In this document: positions 44,055-56,505 of the stretch, piece by piece
How positions within the stretch are numbered: position 1 is the stretch's first letter
Layout: every line of letters begins with the position of its first letter
Origin: Prorocentrum cordatum
Taxonomy: Eukaryota; Sar; Dinophyceae; Prorocentrales; Prorocentraceae
NCBI GenBank assembly: GCA_963575745.1
Contig: CAUYUJ010018305.1
Coordinates: 194,501-258,500 of the forward strand
DNA length: 64,000 nucleotides
Direction of reading: 5' to 3'
The notes under the pieces: model-generated
Told to the model about the DNA's origin: nothing
Databases searched by the model: none
Seen by the model: the letters and a program-made list of their open reading frames with translations, nothing else
Program-made: the position numbers and the translations under genes

Positions 44055-44232
44055 CATTATACAAACAGGTTCCTTTTGTGACGAATTACAAATATATTTC
44101 TTTTGTAGCGGAATACGAACTAATCCCCTTTGTGGCGGATTACACAAGGATCCCTTCTGTAGCGGATTACACATTGATTTCTTTAGTAGCGGATTACACA
44201 TTGATTTCTTGTGTGGAGGATTACTTAGGAGA
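44055..44232 (-). repeat. ~33-bp tandem repeat, five to six units
   Basis: Degenerate units containing 'gtagcggattacacattgat' and 'tttctttagtag'. Read on the minus strand they keep frame and encode an 11-residue repeat of the type KKSMCNPLLKK within a 102-codon frame (44270-43962). No start context or flanking domain supports translation. Confidence 0.7.
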
Positions 44233-44274
44233 AAACTAAGGAGATAAAGAAGAACAAACATGTAAATCAATTAA

Positions 44275-44460
44275 CATTGTCGTTGTCGTCGTCGTCGTCG
44301 TCGTCGCCGCCGTCGTCGTCGTCGTCGTTGTCGCCGTCGCCGTCGTCGTCGTCGTCGTCGTCGTCGTTCTCCCCCAGCTCCTCCTCCTCCTCCTCCTCCT
44401 CCTCTTCCTCCTCCTCCTCACTCCTCGTCCTCCTCCTCCTCCTCCTCCCTCCTCCTCCGC
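44275..44460 (+). repeat. CGT and CTC trinucleotide arrays
   Basis: (CGT)n at about 44278-44370 is followed by (CTC)n to about 44455. They encode poly-Ser on the plus strand and poly-Asp/Glu on the minus strand. Confidence 0.95.
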
Positions 44461-44514
44461 AGACCCCCCAGACGCAGGGGGGGAGACAGGAGGGACTGGG
44501 TGAAAACACAATGT

Positions 44515-44910
44515 ACACGCCCTTCCTGCTCCCTCCGCCTCAGATCCCCCACGGGGCCAGGAACTGAAAGGGGGAATCCAACGCAATGCAATCCACGCCC
44601 TTCCTGCTCCCTCCGCCTCAGATCCCCCACGGGGCCAGGAACTGAAAGGGGGAATCCAACGCAATGCAATCCAATGCAATTGCAATGCCAATGCAATGCG
44701 GAAGCCATGCAATGCGATGCGATCGCACTTCAACGCTGGGGCCGTCAGGCGAAGCAAGAAGCAAAGCCGACAACGCAAGCACAATGCGATTGCAATGCCA
44801 ATGCAATGCGGAAGCCATGCAATGCGATGCGATCGCACTTCAACGCTGGGGCCGTCAGGCGAAGCAAGAAGCAAAGCCGACAAAGCAAGCGAAACCATCA
44901 CTATAGGTAG
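44515..44910 (+). repeat. Two short tandem duplications (78 bp and 110 bp)
   Basis: A 78-bp unit starting 'acgcccttcctgctccctcc' occurs at 44517 and 44595. A 110-bp unit starting 'tgcaatgccaatgcaatgcg' occurs at 44681 and 44791. TGCAATGC-type 5-bp repeats lie at the junction. The right end holds the inverted partner of 37345-37391. Confidence 0.85.
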
Positions 44911-44925
44911 AATTAGCCCCTCCAC

Positions 44926-45245
44926 ATGTATGTATGTATGTATGTATGTATGCATGTATGTATGCATGCATGCATGCATGCATGCATGCATGCATGCATG
45001 TATGTATGTATGTATGTATGTATGTATGTATGTATGTGTGTGTGTATGTATGTATGTATGTATGTATGTATGCATGTATGTATGTATGTATGTATGTATG
45101 TATGTATGTATGTTTGTATGTATGTATATAAGTATGTATGCATGTATGCATGCATGTATGTATGTATGTATGTCTGTGCGTGTATGTATGTACGTCTGTC
45201 TGCTTGTCTGTCTGTCTGTATGTATGTATGCATGTATATGTTTCT
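44926..45245 (+). repeat. TATG/CATG array
   Basis: Tetranucleotide array of the same type as at 35-37 kb, with (CATG)n near 44963-45000 and (TATG)n on both sides. Confidence 0.95.
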
Positions 45246-45299
45246 ACTATCTGTGTATTCATGGACGTCCTCTAATTTCCGCATCCGAAGACAACTCAT

Positions 45300-45565
45300 T
45301 GTCCATCTCCCCCACACTAGTGCCCACCGTATTTTTCAATTCGAGTACCTCATGGAGCCCGCACCTTGTTTTGTATTAAGGAAACGCTTCGCAGTTTACT
45401 CAGGAATCACGCTCTCGCCTGGTGCTTTTTATATTTTTCCAGGCGCCGCGATCTTGACGACCAGGAATTGCGCTTTTTTGCGCGAGACTTCCTTGCAAGT
45501 TTGTCAGACATCGCGCTCTCGCCTGAGGTTTCTTCGGAATCTGCACGCTTAGCTTCAATGCCCCA
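45300..45565 (+). repeat. Dispersed repeat shared with 63600-64000
   Basis: Phrases 'cgcaccttgttttgtatta', 'caggaatcacgctctcgcct' and 'gcgagacttccttgcaa' recur in order near 63650-63900 ('cgcaccctgttttttgac', 'caggaatcgcgctctcgctt', 'gagacttcctcgca'). No protein motif was recognised. Confidence 0.6.
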
Positions 45566-45845
45566 TCTGACCTGCCCGTCAGGGTCCGCCCGCCCGAACC
45601 CGCCAGTTAGGGTCCGCTGGCTCGCCGGCTTGGAAGCCCGCCTGCCCGCTTTAGTGCCCCGTACGATCCGGCCGTTAGGGCCCGCTCGCCGGACGCAACC
45701 GTTAGGGTCCGCACGCCCGACCTGCCCCCTGGTGTCCGCCCGCCCGCTTGAGTGGAAACCCGCACGCCCCTTGAAATGCCCCGCCCGCCTGGCCCGCCCG
45801 TCGGGATCCGGCCACCCGACCCGCCCGGTAGGGTCCGCTGGCCAA
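45566..45845 (+). repeat. Degenerate 'ttagggtccgc..gcccgcc' repeat
   Basis: Imperfect units of about 35-45 bp built around 'gttagggtccgc' and 'cgcccgcct'. The TTAGGG string is incidental: it is not tandem, so this is not a telomere. Confidence 0.55.
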
Positions 45846-48800
45846 TTTTCTTGCCCCTCTCTCCCTCTCCTTCCTGCTAATCTTCTCCCTCCTCAGTATC
45901 TCTCTCTTCCTGTCCCCCCTTTTCGTTTCCTCCCCCCTCCTCACTCTCTCGCTTCGTCTTTTCGCCTTCCTCTTCCTGTTTCAGGGGCCGCGCCAACTAC
46001 ACGTTGAGGACAATCAGGGCATACCCCCCAAAGGGGGTACGATCGAAGACGAAGAGCGCGGGAGCGCGGGTATCGAGGGTTCGGGGGTATTTTTGTTGAG
46101 TGGTGCGTGGGCAACGAAGAGCGAGCAGTCTTGAACTGACTGTGATTGTTGCTGCTACTGCTTCTCTTTCACCTTTTGCCTCCAGGGGCTCTTCCCTGGG
46201 CCCCCAGGCCGCCGAACAGAAAACGCGTCGGGACAAAAAACCGCCCCGTGGGGGTCGCCTGGGGTCCCATGCAGGGCCCGCTTCCCTCAGTGCCAGCTCG
46301 GCCACAGAGGCCTGGCATCCTGCTCGCACCAACCCCCATAGGGGGAGCCCCATCCAGCGCTGCGCCCCCGCGGGTGGCCCTGGGGCGGCGGGTGGCGGTG
46401 ACACTGGCTGCCCTCACCTGCCCTGGGGGCTACTACGGGCCGCACTGTGCTGCGCTCTCCGCCCTCAGCCTTGACACGTCCGTGGGCTTTCATTTCAGGC
46501 GATCGCAAACGTGGATCAAGGGGGCGTGGACTAGCGACGGGTCCCGTTTCCGCGGGAGGTCGCGGATTCCCGCCGCCGAGCGGGGCGGCACTGGCCGCAC
46601 TCCGGGGAGGGCACCTCCCCCGGTCCATGGATTTGGTGACCGCGCGCCAAGTCCATGGATCGCCAGCCCATGTCTGCGCGCCCGTGGGCTTTCGCTGGTG
46701 GCGCCCCCTCGGACTTCCGGCGCCGGCGCTCCCCACCCTGCCGCGGTGCTGCGGCGCGCCCGGCCGAGTCCTTCGCACTCGGAGCCTGGCCGTCCTGCCC
46801 CTGGCCTCCCGGCCGCCCGCGCTTCGCGCCCCCTCTCTGCCGCCTCCGCCGCCTCCTTCTCCTCTTCTCCCCCTCCTCCTGCTCCTGCTCCTCCTCCTCC
46901 TCCTCCTCCTCCGCCTCCTTCGCCCCTTCCTTCTCCTCCTCCTCCTCCTCCTCCTCCTCCTCCTCCTCTGCCTCCTCCACCTCGTCACTCATCACAAATC
47001 GAAAGACGTCGTCCCGACGCGTTCACATCATACGTACGCCTCCGCCACGCGAGTGCCTGGTGCCGCGCGTTTGGCGCTTCGCGCTCAGTTCGGTCATCTG
47101 GAGCCCGCCCTCTGGCTACGTCGACTCCTCTTTCATCTCATCTCACGCACGGCTGGATCCAATGCGCAACAAAACAAGTGGCACAATACTGCCGGCAATT
47201 GGGGTGCGAAAATTGGTACACGCGGCAGAGGCGCTTGCAATGGAGACTTTCTGAAGATCAGCTGAGGACGGCGTGGAAAATGGAGCCGAAAGGCTATGCT
47301 ATGGGACCCAATCGATTACACCGTCCCAGCGAAATTTGGATTTACGATGTTGCAGACTTTATTCGTGCAAGCTGCGGGCGACCCGGGCAAGCAATTGCTC
47401 GGGAAATCGCTCTGCGGTCTGAGCTCGAGGAACCCTACGTACCGAGACAAGGACATAATCATCTCATCGAGTGGGTCGGACGGCGAGTTCTCCCTCACTT
47501 TTTTCCAAACCTCCATCAAGTTTCAATTTCTCTGCAGGCGCCGTGGCGCCGCCGCGTATCCCCGCGTAGGGCCGTCCCACGGGACGAGTAGGCGCCGTGT
47601 CCGTGTCGTCCTCTTTTCCCGCCTCCCTCCTTTTCCTCCTCTTCCTCCTCCTCCTCCTCCTCCTCCTCCTGCTCTCCCCCCGTGCCGTTCTTTGCCCAGT
47701 GCGCCCCGCCGTCGCCCGACCGCCGCCCGTCCACTTGCGGCCGCGGACCAGAATTCCTTGCCCTCTCGCGAAGCCGATCTTCGGGCGGGCCCCCGCCGGG
47801 ACCCGCAGCCCCCCGCCGCTCCGCCCCCATCGCTGCTCGGCCCCGATCTCGCGGCAGGCCGCGGCGCGGGCCCGCTTTCGCCCCGGGCCTGGGTCGGCGT
47901 GGGCCGCCAGCCCTCGCCGTGCCCCAGGACCGACGGAAGCAGGAGTCGGGGCGGAGAACCAGCCCCAGGGAGGGGGCCGGAGCCCCCGGGGGCCGCGTAT
48001 GGAACACATTTGGGCATCGCACGCCTGGGGAGCGGCCGCGGCCGCGCCGCCATGCCCACAAGAGCGGTCCACGGGTGCCGCGGCGGTTCTGGGCTCGCTG
48101 CTGGGCTCCTGCGCTTCTGAGCTTCTGGGGGCTCCAGGGCTGCCTCCTGACGTGCCCATCGGTCCCCGGCACGGCTTCGGTCTGGATATCGCAGCGTCCG
48201 CGATGTTCTCTAGAGATGGCAAGATATATTGCTACTGCTAATTACCCTTCCCTCGCCGCCACGGCTGGATTCGCTTCGAGATCAGTGTCAGAACGCACTC
48301 TGGCAGATGTCTGGGGAGTAGCGGGACCAGAATTTTTGGTTCCACCAAGGTCATTGCGTGATGCAACGTCTTTGTGTGCGGGACGGGGTGAGCGAGGAAG
48401 GACACCACGCCTTTCCGATCTGATGATGCACGCGCAACGTGAGCTTGCCCAGGACCGCAAAGCGGACATTGCAAGCCTCCCTGGCACGAATCATACTTTG
48501 CATCACGTCCACCACCCCGCCAATGATTTGAGGGAATCTTGTATCTTGTATTCAAAAGTTTCCTCCCTCCTCGCTTCTGCCTCCCTCCCTCCTGCCTCCT
48601 CGCTCCTCCCTCGGTCCTCTGCCCTGTCCACCGTCATCCGTCCTCCCTTCTCGCTTCTCCCTGCGTCCTCTGTCCTCCGTCGTCTGTCATCCCTCCTCCC
48701 TCGAAGAAGAAGAAGAAGCAACTTCCTCATGCCCCCCTTGACCCCCAGGGTGTGTCGCTGGGCCGCTAAGCGGATGCTGCCGCCGACGGCCCACCAGCTC

Positions 48801-49100
48801 GAGGTCGTATTCCAGGCGACGGCGGCCGGCGGGCCGCCCGCACCTGCTCGTGCGCGCGCTGCTGGCTCGCGATGGCCCGGCGCAGCAGCGACGCATGGGC
48901 ACCCTGTCCAAGGGCACCCCTCCTCCTCCTCCTCTTCCTCCTCCTCCTCCTCCTCCTCCTCCTCCTCCTCCTCCTCGGGGCCATCAACGGGCGTTAGAGG
49001 CTGGGTGCCCTCATTCGGTCAGGCCAGATCCAGGAGCAACCAGCTCGGGTCATGGGCCTGTTTTCCACCACCACCACCACCATAAGTTGGAGGGGGGAAG
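45846..49100. other. GC-rich DNA without a firm gene; CCT arrays
   Basis: Long open frames on both strands reflect high GC. CCT/CTC trinucleotide blocks lie at 46855-46975, 47625-47675 and 48916-48975. A frame at about 47155-47590 contains QVAQYCRQLGCENWYTRQRR and SEDQLRTAW, which could be the C-terminal tail of a LINE ORF2, but this is weak. Sequence at 48200-48500 is single-copy in the window and unassigned. Confidence 0.4.
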
Positions 49101-49104
49101 GCGG

Positions 49105-49200
49105 TGGAGGACGAAGAGGAGGAGGAGGAGGAGGAGGAGGAGGAGGAGGAGGAGGAGGAGGAGGAGGAGGAGGAGGACCCCCTCCCCCTCCTCCTTATGG
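49105..49200 (+). repeat. GGA trinucleotide array
   Basis: (GAG)n at about 49110-49175 runs into a CCCCCTCC stretch, giving a short inverted-repeat-like structure. Poly-Gly, poly-Glu and poly-Arg frames are artefacts. Confidence 0.95.
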
Positions 49201-49838
49201 CGGTGGTGGTGGTGGAGAACAAGCCCACCATCGGGGCGCACGTTTCTTCTCAGCCAGTGGCCGCACGGGATCAGACGGCGTGCGAAAAGCGGCGAGGCGT
49301 GCCGGAGCGCACCGGGGCACGAGCGGACGGGGGCGCGGGAGGGAGGGGCGCACGTCACGGGGGTCGGCGCTGACGGTGTCAGCCGGTTCCTTCCGATGCT
49401 CTTTGGCTGACCCGAACCCCCCTTCTCCGCCCGCCGCCGCCGATCCGACCTGGTTGCTTAGAGGTATTTTGTGGCTGGCCAGGGTTCGGGACCTGGCCGT
49501 GGCTGTCGCAGGTGAGCGCGGATCTGGGTCAGCGCGTTACCGACCGACGGCGAGAAATCCGCACGACAGATGAGGTCGAGAGCCTCTGGGGAGCTCCGAG
49601 CGAAGGGATTCGTTTCAGGTTGCGCCGCATCGTCGCCGCCCGTCGTCTGGGCTGGTGTGGCGGTCTGGCGACTACGTTCCCGTCGTCGCTGCCCCGTCGC
49701 CAGCTCATCGCCGTGCATCGCTTTGCACTGCATTGGTTTGCATAGCATTGCTTTGCCTTGTTTAGCCTTTTTTTGCGTTGCTTAACAAAGACTCTCCCCC
49801 CGGGATTACCCGTTCCCTTTTCCGTATCGCAATTTACG
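49201..49838. other. GC-rich DNA, no gene recognised
   Basis: Frames are open on both strands without a domain. A TTTGCATTGC-like 5-10 bp repeat lies at 49715-49785. It leads into the first 1.3-kb repeat unit. Confidence 0.45.
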
Positions 49839-51192
49839 TATGGTTCTGCCCTATCGTCCATCCTAAGTATGAATTTACACCATCCCAGGGGGGCCTGTAT
49901 CGGCCCCCCCCCCGCCATCCTCTGCCCAAAAAAACTATGCGCGCGCACTCGTTTATCAAAAATCATCAGTTTTCAACAATCCCTTTCAAACAATTGGACG
50001 AAGTGCACATGCGCGCGTTGTCACGCGCGCGTGCCGAAATCCTTCAAACACCTTCCGTTCCGTCAGGATTGCAAAATTGAGTGTTCAAAAAACATATAGA
50101 AAATACAGGGTTTCGCAACACAGATAAAGACAGCTTGGTTTCGCGCTCTTGCGAATTCTTCAGAAACCATCGGATTGTTCGTTCGTTCTTTTTTTTTGTT
50201 TCTCTCTCTCTCTCTCTTCTTTCAGAACGTGCTACCAGACGGTCTGCGCTCGCGCGCATGTCGAGATCTTTCGAACGCCCTTGCGCGCATGCCGTCGCGA
50301 AAATTCTTTGCAATTCATGTGACGAAGTGCACGCGCCCACGTCGTCGCGCGCGCATGCCCAAATCCGTAAACAATTTTCACCTTCGAAAGGATTTCAAAC
50401 CCGAGTGTCCAAAAACATATAACATCAAATGATTTCGCAACATCCGTTTCAAGATAGCGCGCTCTCGCGCTCTTGTGAAATCTGCAGAAAAATCGTTCTT
50501 TTGGTATACATTGTCGCGTGGAATTCTGCCAAATGGGCCCCTCGCGCCGCATGCCGATTTCATTCGCGCAGCCTTGCGCGCCTGCGGGGGGGCACGATCC
50601 GTGTCAAATGATGCCATGCCGGCCACTCTCGCGCGTCGGCCGCGCGCGCATGTCGAACTCTTTCCAAAACCTTCATCACCGACGCGAGGACGCCGTCATC
50701 GTCGTCGGCGTGATCAGCATCGGCGCCCGCACTGGCCTCGCCGTCGTCGCTGCGAACGTCGTCACCAGCATCGCTACTCTAATCATCGTGTCTGTCGTTG
50801 TGGATGTTGTCATGATACCACGCCCGCCCAAGTCGCTGGCTCGCACTGAAGTGCCCGCTGGGATGTGCCCGGCGGTCAGCGCCACCGCGGCCGCGTAGGT
50901 CGCGCCAAACTAGCTGGCCGCTGCGTGCGCGTTCTTGGGTCGGCGCGGCTGCAGGGATGGACCAGCCAACGCCAAGCATTCATCGCAATCGCCACCGCAT
51001 GTGTTTTGCAAACCAAGTTGCGGGTGGCTGGTGGGATGACTGTGCGAGGGGTGGAGTTGACAACTCAGTGCGAACAGACATTACTTGCTAACCATATTCT
51101 GCACCTCATGTGTTGCATCACATTGCGCCACCTTCGGCTCTCCACCACCCTCCCGCGGCCGGACTTATCGATCCCCCCTGGGGATGCGCAGT
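49839..51192 (+). repeat. 1.3-kb repeat family, unit 1
   Basis: Begins with 'tggttctgccctatcgtcca' and an 'actatgcgcgcgcactcgtt' block. It then has several ~90-bp sub-repeats around 'cgcgcgcatgccgaaatcctt' and a conserved GTC-rich stretch (50690-50900). It ends with 'gcaaaccaagttgcgggtgg' near 51008 and a short GCACCAC-type tail. The GTC-rich stretch keeps an open frame containing VDVVMIPRPPKS in all related units. Confidence 0.8.
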
Positions 51193-52489
51193 TTACATAT
51201 GATGGTTCTGTCTCATCGTCCATCCTAAATATGACTTCGTATCATCCCAGCTGAGCCGGTATCGCCCCCTCCCGCCGTCTTCTGCCCCAAAAACTATGCG
51301 AGCGCACTCGTTGATCACAAATCAAGAGTCCATGTTGAGAAAATGAACGAAGGGCACACGCGCGCGTTGCCGCGCGTGCATGCCGAAATCCTTTAACAAC
51401 TTTTTCGGTTTCGCAAGGATTTTCAAAATTGTTGACTGGCCAACAACCTATATAGAGCAAGTGGTTTCGCAACACTGATTTTCCAAAACAATGCTTGCGC
51501 GCGCTGTTGCGAAATTTTAAGAAAACCGTTCTGGGTTTTTCATCATTTCCAGAAAATTCTACCACACGGGCTTCGCGAGTGCGCGTTCCGAAATCGTTGG
51601 AACGCCTGTGCGCGCGTGCCGTCGCGAGAATCTCAGGCGCAAAATTGGGCGAAGTGCGCGCGCGCGTCGTCGCGCACGCATGACGGAACCCTTTCAACAA
51701 TTTTTGGTTTCGTAGCGAGTTCAAGACCCAGTGTCCAAACAATGCGTAAAAAACAAGCATGGGTTTGCAACGACAGTTTTCAAACATGCGCGCGCTTGCG
51801 CTCTTGCGAGTTCTTGAAAAACTACTAGGTGTTTCAAACATTTCATGGACTTCTGCCACGCTGGCCTTTCGCGCCGCACGCCAAAATCATTCGAGCGCCC
51901 TTGCGCGCGCGCTGGAGGGCACGATCAGTGTCAAATAGCACCATGCGGCTACTCTCGCGCGTCGGCCGCGCGCGCATGTCGAACTCTTTCCAAAACCTCC
52001 ATCACCGACGCGAGGACGCCGTCATCGTCGACGCGAGCAGCGTTGGTGCCGTCATTGGCCTCGCCGTCGTCGCCGCGAACGTCACCAGTATCGCTACTCT
52101 AATCATCGTGTCTGTCGTTGTCGACGTTGTCATGATACCACGCCCGCCCAAGTCGCCGGCTCGCACTGAAGTGCCCGCTGAGATGTGCCCGGCGGTCGGC
52201 GCCGCCGCGGCCGCGTCGGTCGCGCCTAACTAGCTGGTCGCTGCGCGCGCGTGCCAGGGTTGGCGCGGCCGCAGAGATGCACCAGCCAACGCCCAGAACT
52301 CGCTGCAATCGCCATCGCGCGTGTTTTGCAAACCAAGTTGCGGGTGGTTGGGTGGGATGTTTGCAAGAGCATGGGATGCGTCAATTCGTTTGTTAGAATC
52401 AATCGCACCACGTAGGTTTTTTCTATGTAAAAAAATAAAGTCGACCCCCCCAAGGAGTACTATCGGTGCCCATTATTCGTTCACCAATT
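51193..52489 (+). repeat. 1.3-kb repeat family, unit 2
   Basis: Same order of blocks as unit 1: 'tggttctgtctcatcgtcca' start, sub-repeats, a GTC-rich conserved stretch at 52010-52230, and 'gcaaaccaagttgcgggtgg' at 52327-52346 followed by 'gcaagagcatgggatg'. The open frame across the conserved stretch (51829-52233) again has VDVVMIPRPPKSPARTEVPA. Confidence 0.8.
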
Positions 52490-53700
52490 TGCATGTGATT
52501 CTGCCCCATCGGCCATCCTAAATCTGAATTTGTACCATCCCAGCCCAACAGGTATCCGCCTCCCCGTCATCTTTTGCCAAAAGTATTATGCGCGCGCACT
52601 CGTGTAACCCAAATCAGCAGTTTCCAATACTCGTTGCCAAAACATGGAACGAAGTGCACGCGCGCGCGTCGTCGTAGGGATTTCAAAATCGAACGGATTT
52701 CAGAATCGAGCGTAAAAAAACATTAAACAAAGGGTTTCGCAACGCGGATTTTCAACAAAAGCGTGCGCGCGTGCTCTGGCGAATTCTTACGAAAACCGCT
52801 TGGCTTTTCATCCTTCCCAGAAAATGCCACCAAACGGGCTTCGCGCGCGCATGCCGAAATCGTTCGAACGCCCGTGCGCGCGTGCCGTCGCGAGAAACCC
52901 CTGCAACAGACGGGGCGAAGTACGCGCGCGCGACGTCGCGCGCGCAGGCCGTAATCCTTCATCATCCTGTGGTTTCGTAGCGATTTCAAAAGCGAATGTC
53001 ACAAGACATTTAAACACACATGCCTTCGGAACAGCAGTTTTCAAACAAGGCTTGTGCGCGCGTTCTTGCACATTTTTGGATATTCCAGCATTTCCGTGAC
53101 ATTCTGCCAAGCGGGTCTCTGGCGCCGCATGCCGACATCATTCGCGCGCCCATGCGCGCGTGGTGGGGGGGCGCGATCCGTGTCGCATCAAACCACGCGG
53201 GTTATTTTTGCGCGTCTGCCGCGCGTGCGTGCCGAACTCCTTTTCAAAACCTTCATCACCGGCGCGAGGATGCCGTCGTCGTCGTCGTCGGCGTGATCAA
53301 CATCGGCGCCCGCGCTGACTGCGCCCTCGTCGGGGCGAACATCGTCGCCAGCGTTGCTAACATCATCGTCGCGTCTACCGTTGTCGACGTTGCCATTATA
53401 CCGCGCCCGCCCAAGTCGCCGACTCGCAGTGAAGTGCCAGCTGGGATGCGCACGGGTGTCAGCGCTCCCGCGGCCGCGTCGGTGGCGTTAGATTATCTGG
53501 CCTCTGCGTGCGCGTGCTAGGGTTGGCGCGGCCGCACAGATGGACCAGCCCAATCCAAGCGTTCATCGCACATGCCGCCGCGTGGGTTTAGCAAACCAAG
53601 TTTCGGGTTGGAGGGTGGGCTGTTTGCAAGAGCATGGGATGTGTCAATTCGTTTGTTAGAATCAACTGCACCACAAGGATTGTACTGCATAGCTTGCACC
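52490..53700 (+). repeat. 1.3-kb repeat family, unit 3
   Basis: 'gattctgccccatcggccat' start, sub-repeats, conserved GTC-rich stretch at 53260-53500 (frame 53020-53520 with VDVAIIPRPPKSPTRSEVPA), 'gcaaaccaagtttcgggttg' near 53590 and 'gcaagagcatgggatg'. It is terminated by a TA/TATG microsatellite. Confidence 0.8.
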
Positions 53701-53714
53701 GCGTATACATACAT

Positions 53715-53725
53715 GTCTATATTTG

Positions 53726-53785
<60 letters not shown>

Positions 53786-53870
53786 GCACGTGCATGTATG
53801 TATGTATGTATGTATGCCTTGTGTATCTATTCGTATATCGTCAACTATATGTGTGTGCATGTGTGTGTAT
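53715..53870 (+). repeat. TA and TATG microsatellite
   Basis: (TA)n at 53732-53780 with a single phase break, then (TATG)n at 53796-53816. It interrupts the 1.3-kb tandem series. Confidence 0.95.
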
Positions 53871-53995
53871 GTTTATATTGCTACACATTGCGCCACGCGG
53901 ATTTTATCGCGTAGGTTCTCTTCTCTTAGAACACATGAGATTCTACCTCCGCCACTCCCCCGGGATTACCACTCCCCCCAGACGTGCTGCAATTT

Positions 53996-54940
53996 ACATA
54001 CGAGTTTTCCTCCTTGTTTTTTTTCCATATGAACTCATGCCATCCCAACAAGTTCTGGCATCGCCCCCCCCCACTCTTGTCAAATAATACCATGCGGTGC
54101 GCATGCGTTGATCTACGATGAGGTGAGTACCCGAGTCCATATGAAATATTGGCATGCGGGTGGCCACACGCGCGCGCGCGAGACGAAGTCCTTCCAAAAC
54201 CTTTGTTTTCGTTGTGGTTTCAGCGTGAGAGCATCACAAACCGAATGGTTTCCAACAAGTTTTCAACATTTCATCCCGCGCGCTCTTGCGGATTCCCCTG
54301 GCGCCCCACGTTTAGTCAGTTGCCCTGTCCAAGGAGGCCTTCGTTCGCGCATGTCGAACTTATTCCAATGCCCTCGCGCGCATGCAACAGGCATGCTCAC
54401 TGTCAAATAATACCATGCGGGGCGCCGTCGTCATGGTTGCCGTCGGAAGCGTCGTGATCATTCCCATCGTTTGTCGACGCCGTCGTCCGCGTTGTTTCCC
54501 GCAGTATGGATTTCGCCCGTGCGATGAGCGTCCGCGTGCCAATGAACGCGATGAAATTGTCGAGGAGCTCCACGCTGCATTGCATTCGTGACCTTATGAG
54601 TTCTGCCAACCACGTCATCGTCGTTTGTCGACCCTGTCGTTTGCGCTGTCCCCCCGCAAGATGGTCTTTGCACGCGCCGCGAGGGTCCGTGTGCCAGTGA
54701 GTTCGATGAAATTCGCAGACGAGCTCCATGTTGTAACTGCAGTCGCGACCTTATGAGTTTTGCCGACCAATATGCGGGTGGGAGGGTGGCATGTTTGCAC
54801 GAGCATGGGAGGTAGTCGCGCGCGGTGCAGCGTGGTTAATGAATTGCACCGCGTATGTTGCGCCACATATGTTGCATCATATCTATTGCATCTCATCGAT
54901 TGCTTACAGCAGAGTGCGCCACACATATTGCAGCTCATAA
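53996..54940 (+). repeat. 1.3-kb repeat family, unit 4 (shorter, rearranged)
   Basis: Has the start-type block (54000-54120), then 'gagacgaagtccttccaaaacc', 'cccgcgcgctcttgcggatt' and 'gtcaaataataccatgcggg', which link it to the units at 62-63.5 kb. A ~140-bp internal duplication at 54430-54750 carries 'cgtcgtttgtcgac' and 'cgatgaaatt'. It ends with 'gcgggtgggagggtggcatg' and several GCACCGCG/GCGCCACA phrases. Confidence 0.7.
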
Positions 54941-55124
54941 ATGGACTAACGTATTACAGTGTCGCACATATTAATGGACATATGTCGCATCGCATCCTTT
55001 GTGGTACATGCTGCATTTTATATGAAAGTGCAAACATGCACCACATGGATCGCGCCACATGTTTTTTCCCAACACGTGTTGCACCACATACAATGCTTAA
55101 CATCGACTGCTTAACGCACCCGGC

Positions 55125-56505
55125 ACCAAGTATGCATGTATATATGTATGTATATGCACATGTACCTGTAGTGGTATTTGTATACGTTAATGAATATGTA
55201 TGTGTATATATACATGATTATGGATATGTGTGTGCGTATTCGTATGCATATGTAGATGTATATGCACATGTACATGTCTACGTATTCGTGTGTAGGTAAA
55301 TGGTTATGTAAGTGCATTCAGGTATGACTGCTTGTATGTACATGTATATGTACATGCATAGGTTTTTGTAAATGTACATGTATACGCATATGCAGAGTCT
55401 ACATGTATATGTACATGTATATATATACATATCTATATATCTGTATATATAGACACCAGGTATGTGTGTAGGTACATGTATGAATTTATCGAAGGAAGTA
55501 TGTATACGTATGAGTTTCTGTATGCCCGTATGCATAATCATATGTATATGTACACGTATGTGTACATGTATATGTATATGCATACGTATATGTAGTTGTG
55601 TCTGTATTTGTATATATATATATATGTATATGTATATGTATATGTATATGCATATGTTTATGTATATGTATGTGAATATGTATATGCATATGTATATGTG
55701 TATGTATGAGTATGTACATACGTTCACCTATATGTATATGTACATGTACACGTGTACAGTGGCTTTGTGTATAAGCATGTTTATATGCACCTAATTTTGT
55801 TTGTGCAGGTTTATGTATATTTGTTAGTGTGTACCGTTATACATATGTATGTATGTATACATGTGCACATATAGGTACATACACTTTGTACATGCATCTT
55901 GTGTATATGTAAATGTATCTGGACACGTATGTGTATGTGTGTAAATGCTTGTATATGCCTGCGTGTGTGTATATATGTACTTACATGCAGATGTATATGT
56001 ACATACGCATGCATATTCATATGCATGTGCATGCGTATATATTGACATGTATGTATGTATATATATGGGCATATGTATATGTATAGGTATACTTGTATGC
56101 ATGTGTATATGTGTATGCGTATATGCTTGCACATGTATATGTATATGCATGTGTATGTGTGTATGTACATGTACATGTATATGTACATGTACATGTACAT
56201 GTATATGTGTATATATGTGTATATGTGTATGTATTTGTATATGTCGATGCATATGTATTTGTACTTGTATATATATATATATGTATTTGTATATGGATAT
56301 GTAGATGTCTATGTCTATGCATATGTATATGTATTTGTATAGATATGTGTATAGCTATTCATATACGTATAGGTATATGTATGTGTATGGGTATATGCAT
56401 GTGCACAGGTGCATGTGTATGTATAGGAATGTGTACATAATATGTATTTGCATCCGTTTATGTACAGGTATACGCATATATATGTATATATATCTATATA
56501 TGTGT
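55125..56505 (+). repeat. TATG/TACATG-type degenerate array
   Basis: About 1.4 kb of TATATG, TACATG and TGTATG hexamers without long pure runs. Tyr/Met/Cys frames (plus) and His/Thr/Ile frames (minus) are artefacts. Confidence 0.95.

Noticed and set aside
45590-45840. Telomere-like TTAGGG strings
   Set aside because: Strings are single and embedded in a longer GC-rich unit; no tandem telomeric repeat.
47155-47590. LINE ORF2 C-terminus
   Set aside because: A few residues (CRQLGCENWYTRQRR) are suggestive, but no RT or 3' tail is present nearby; too weak to annotate as a gene.
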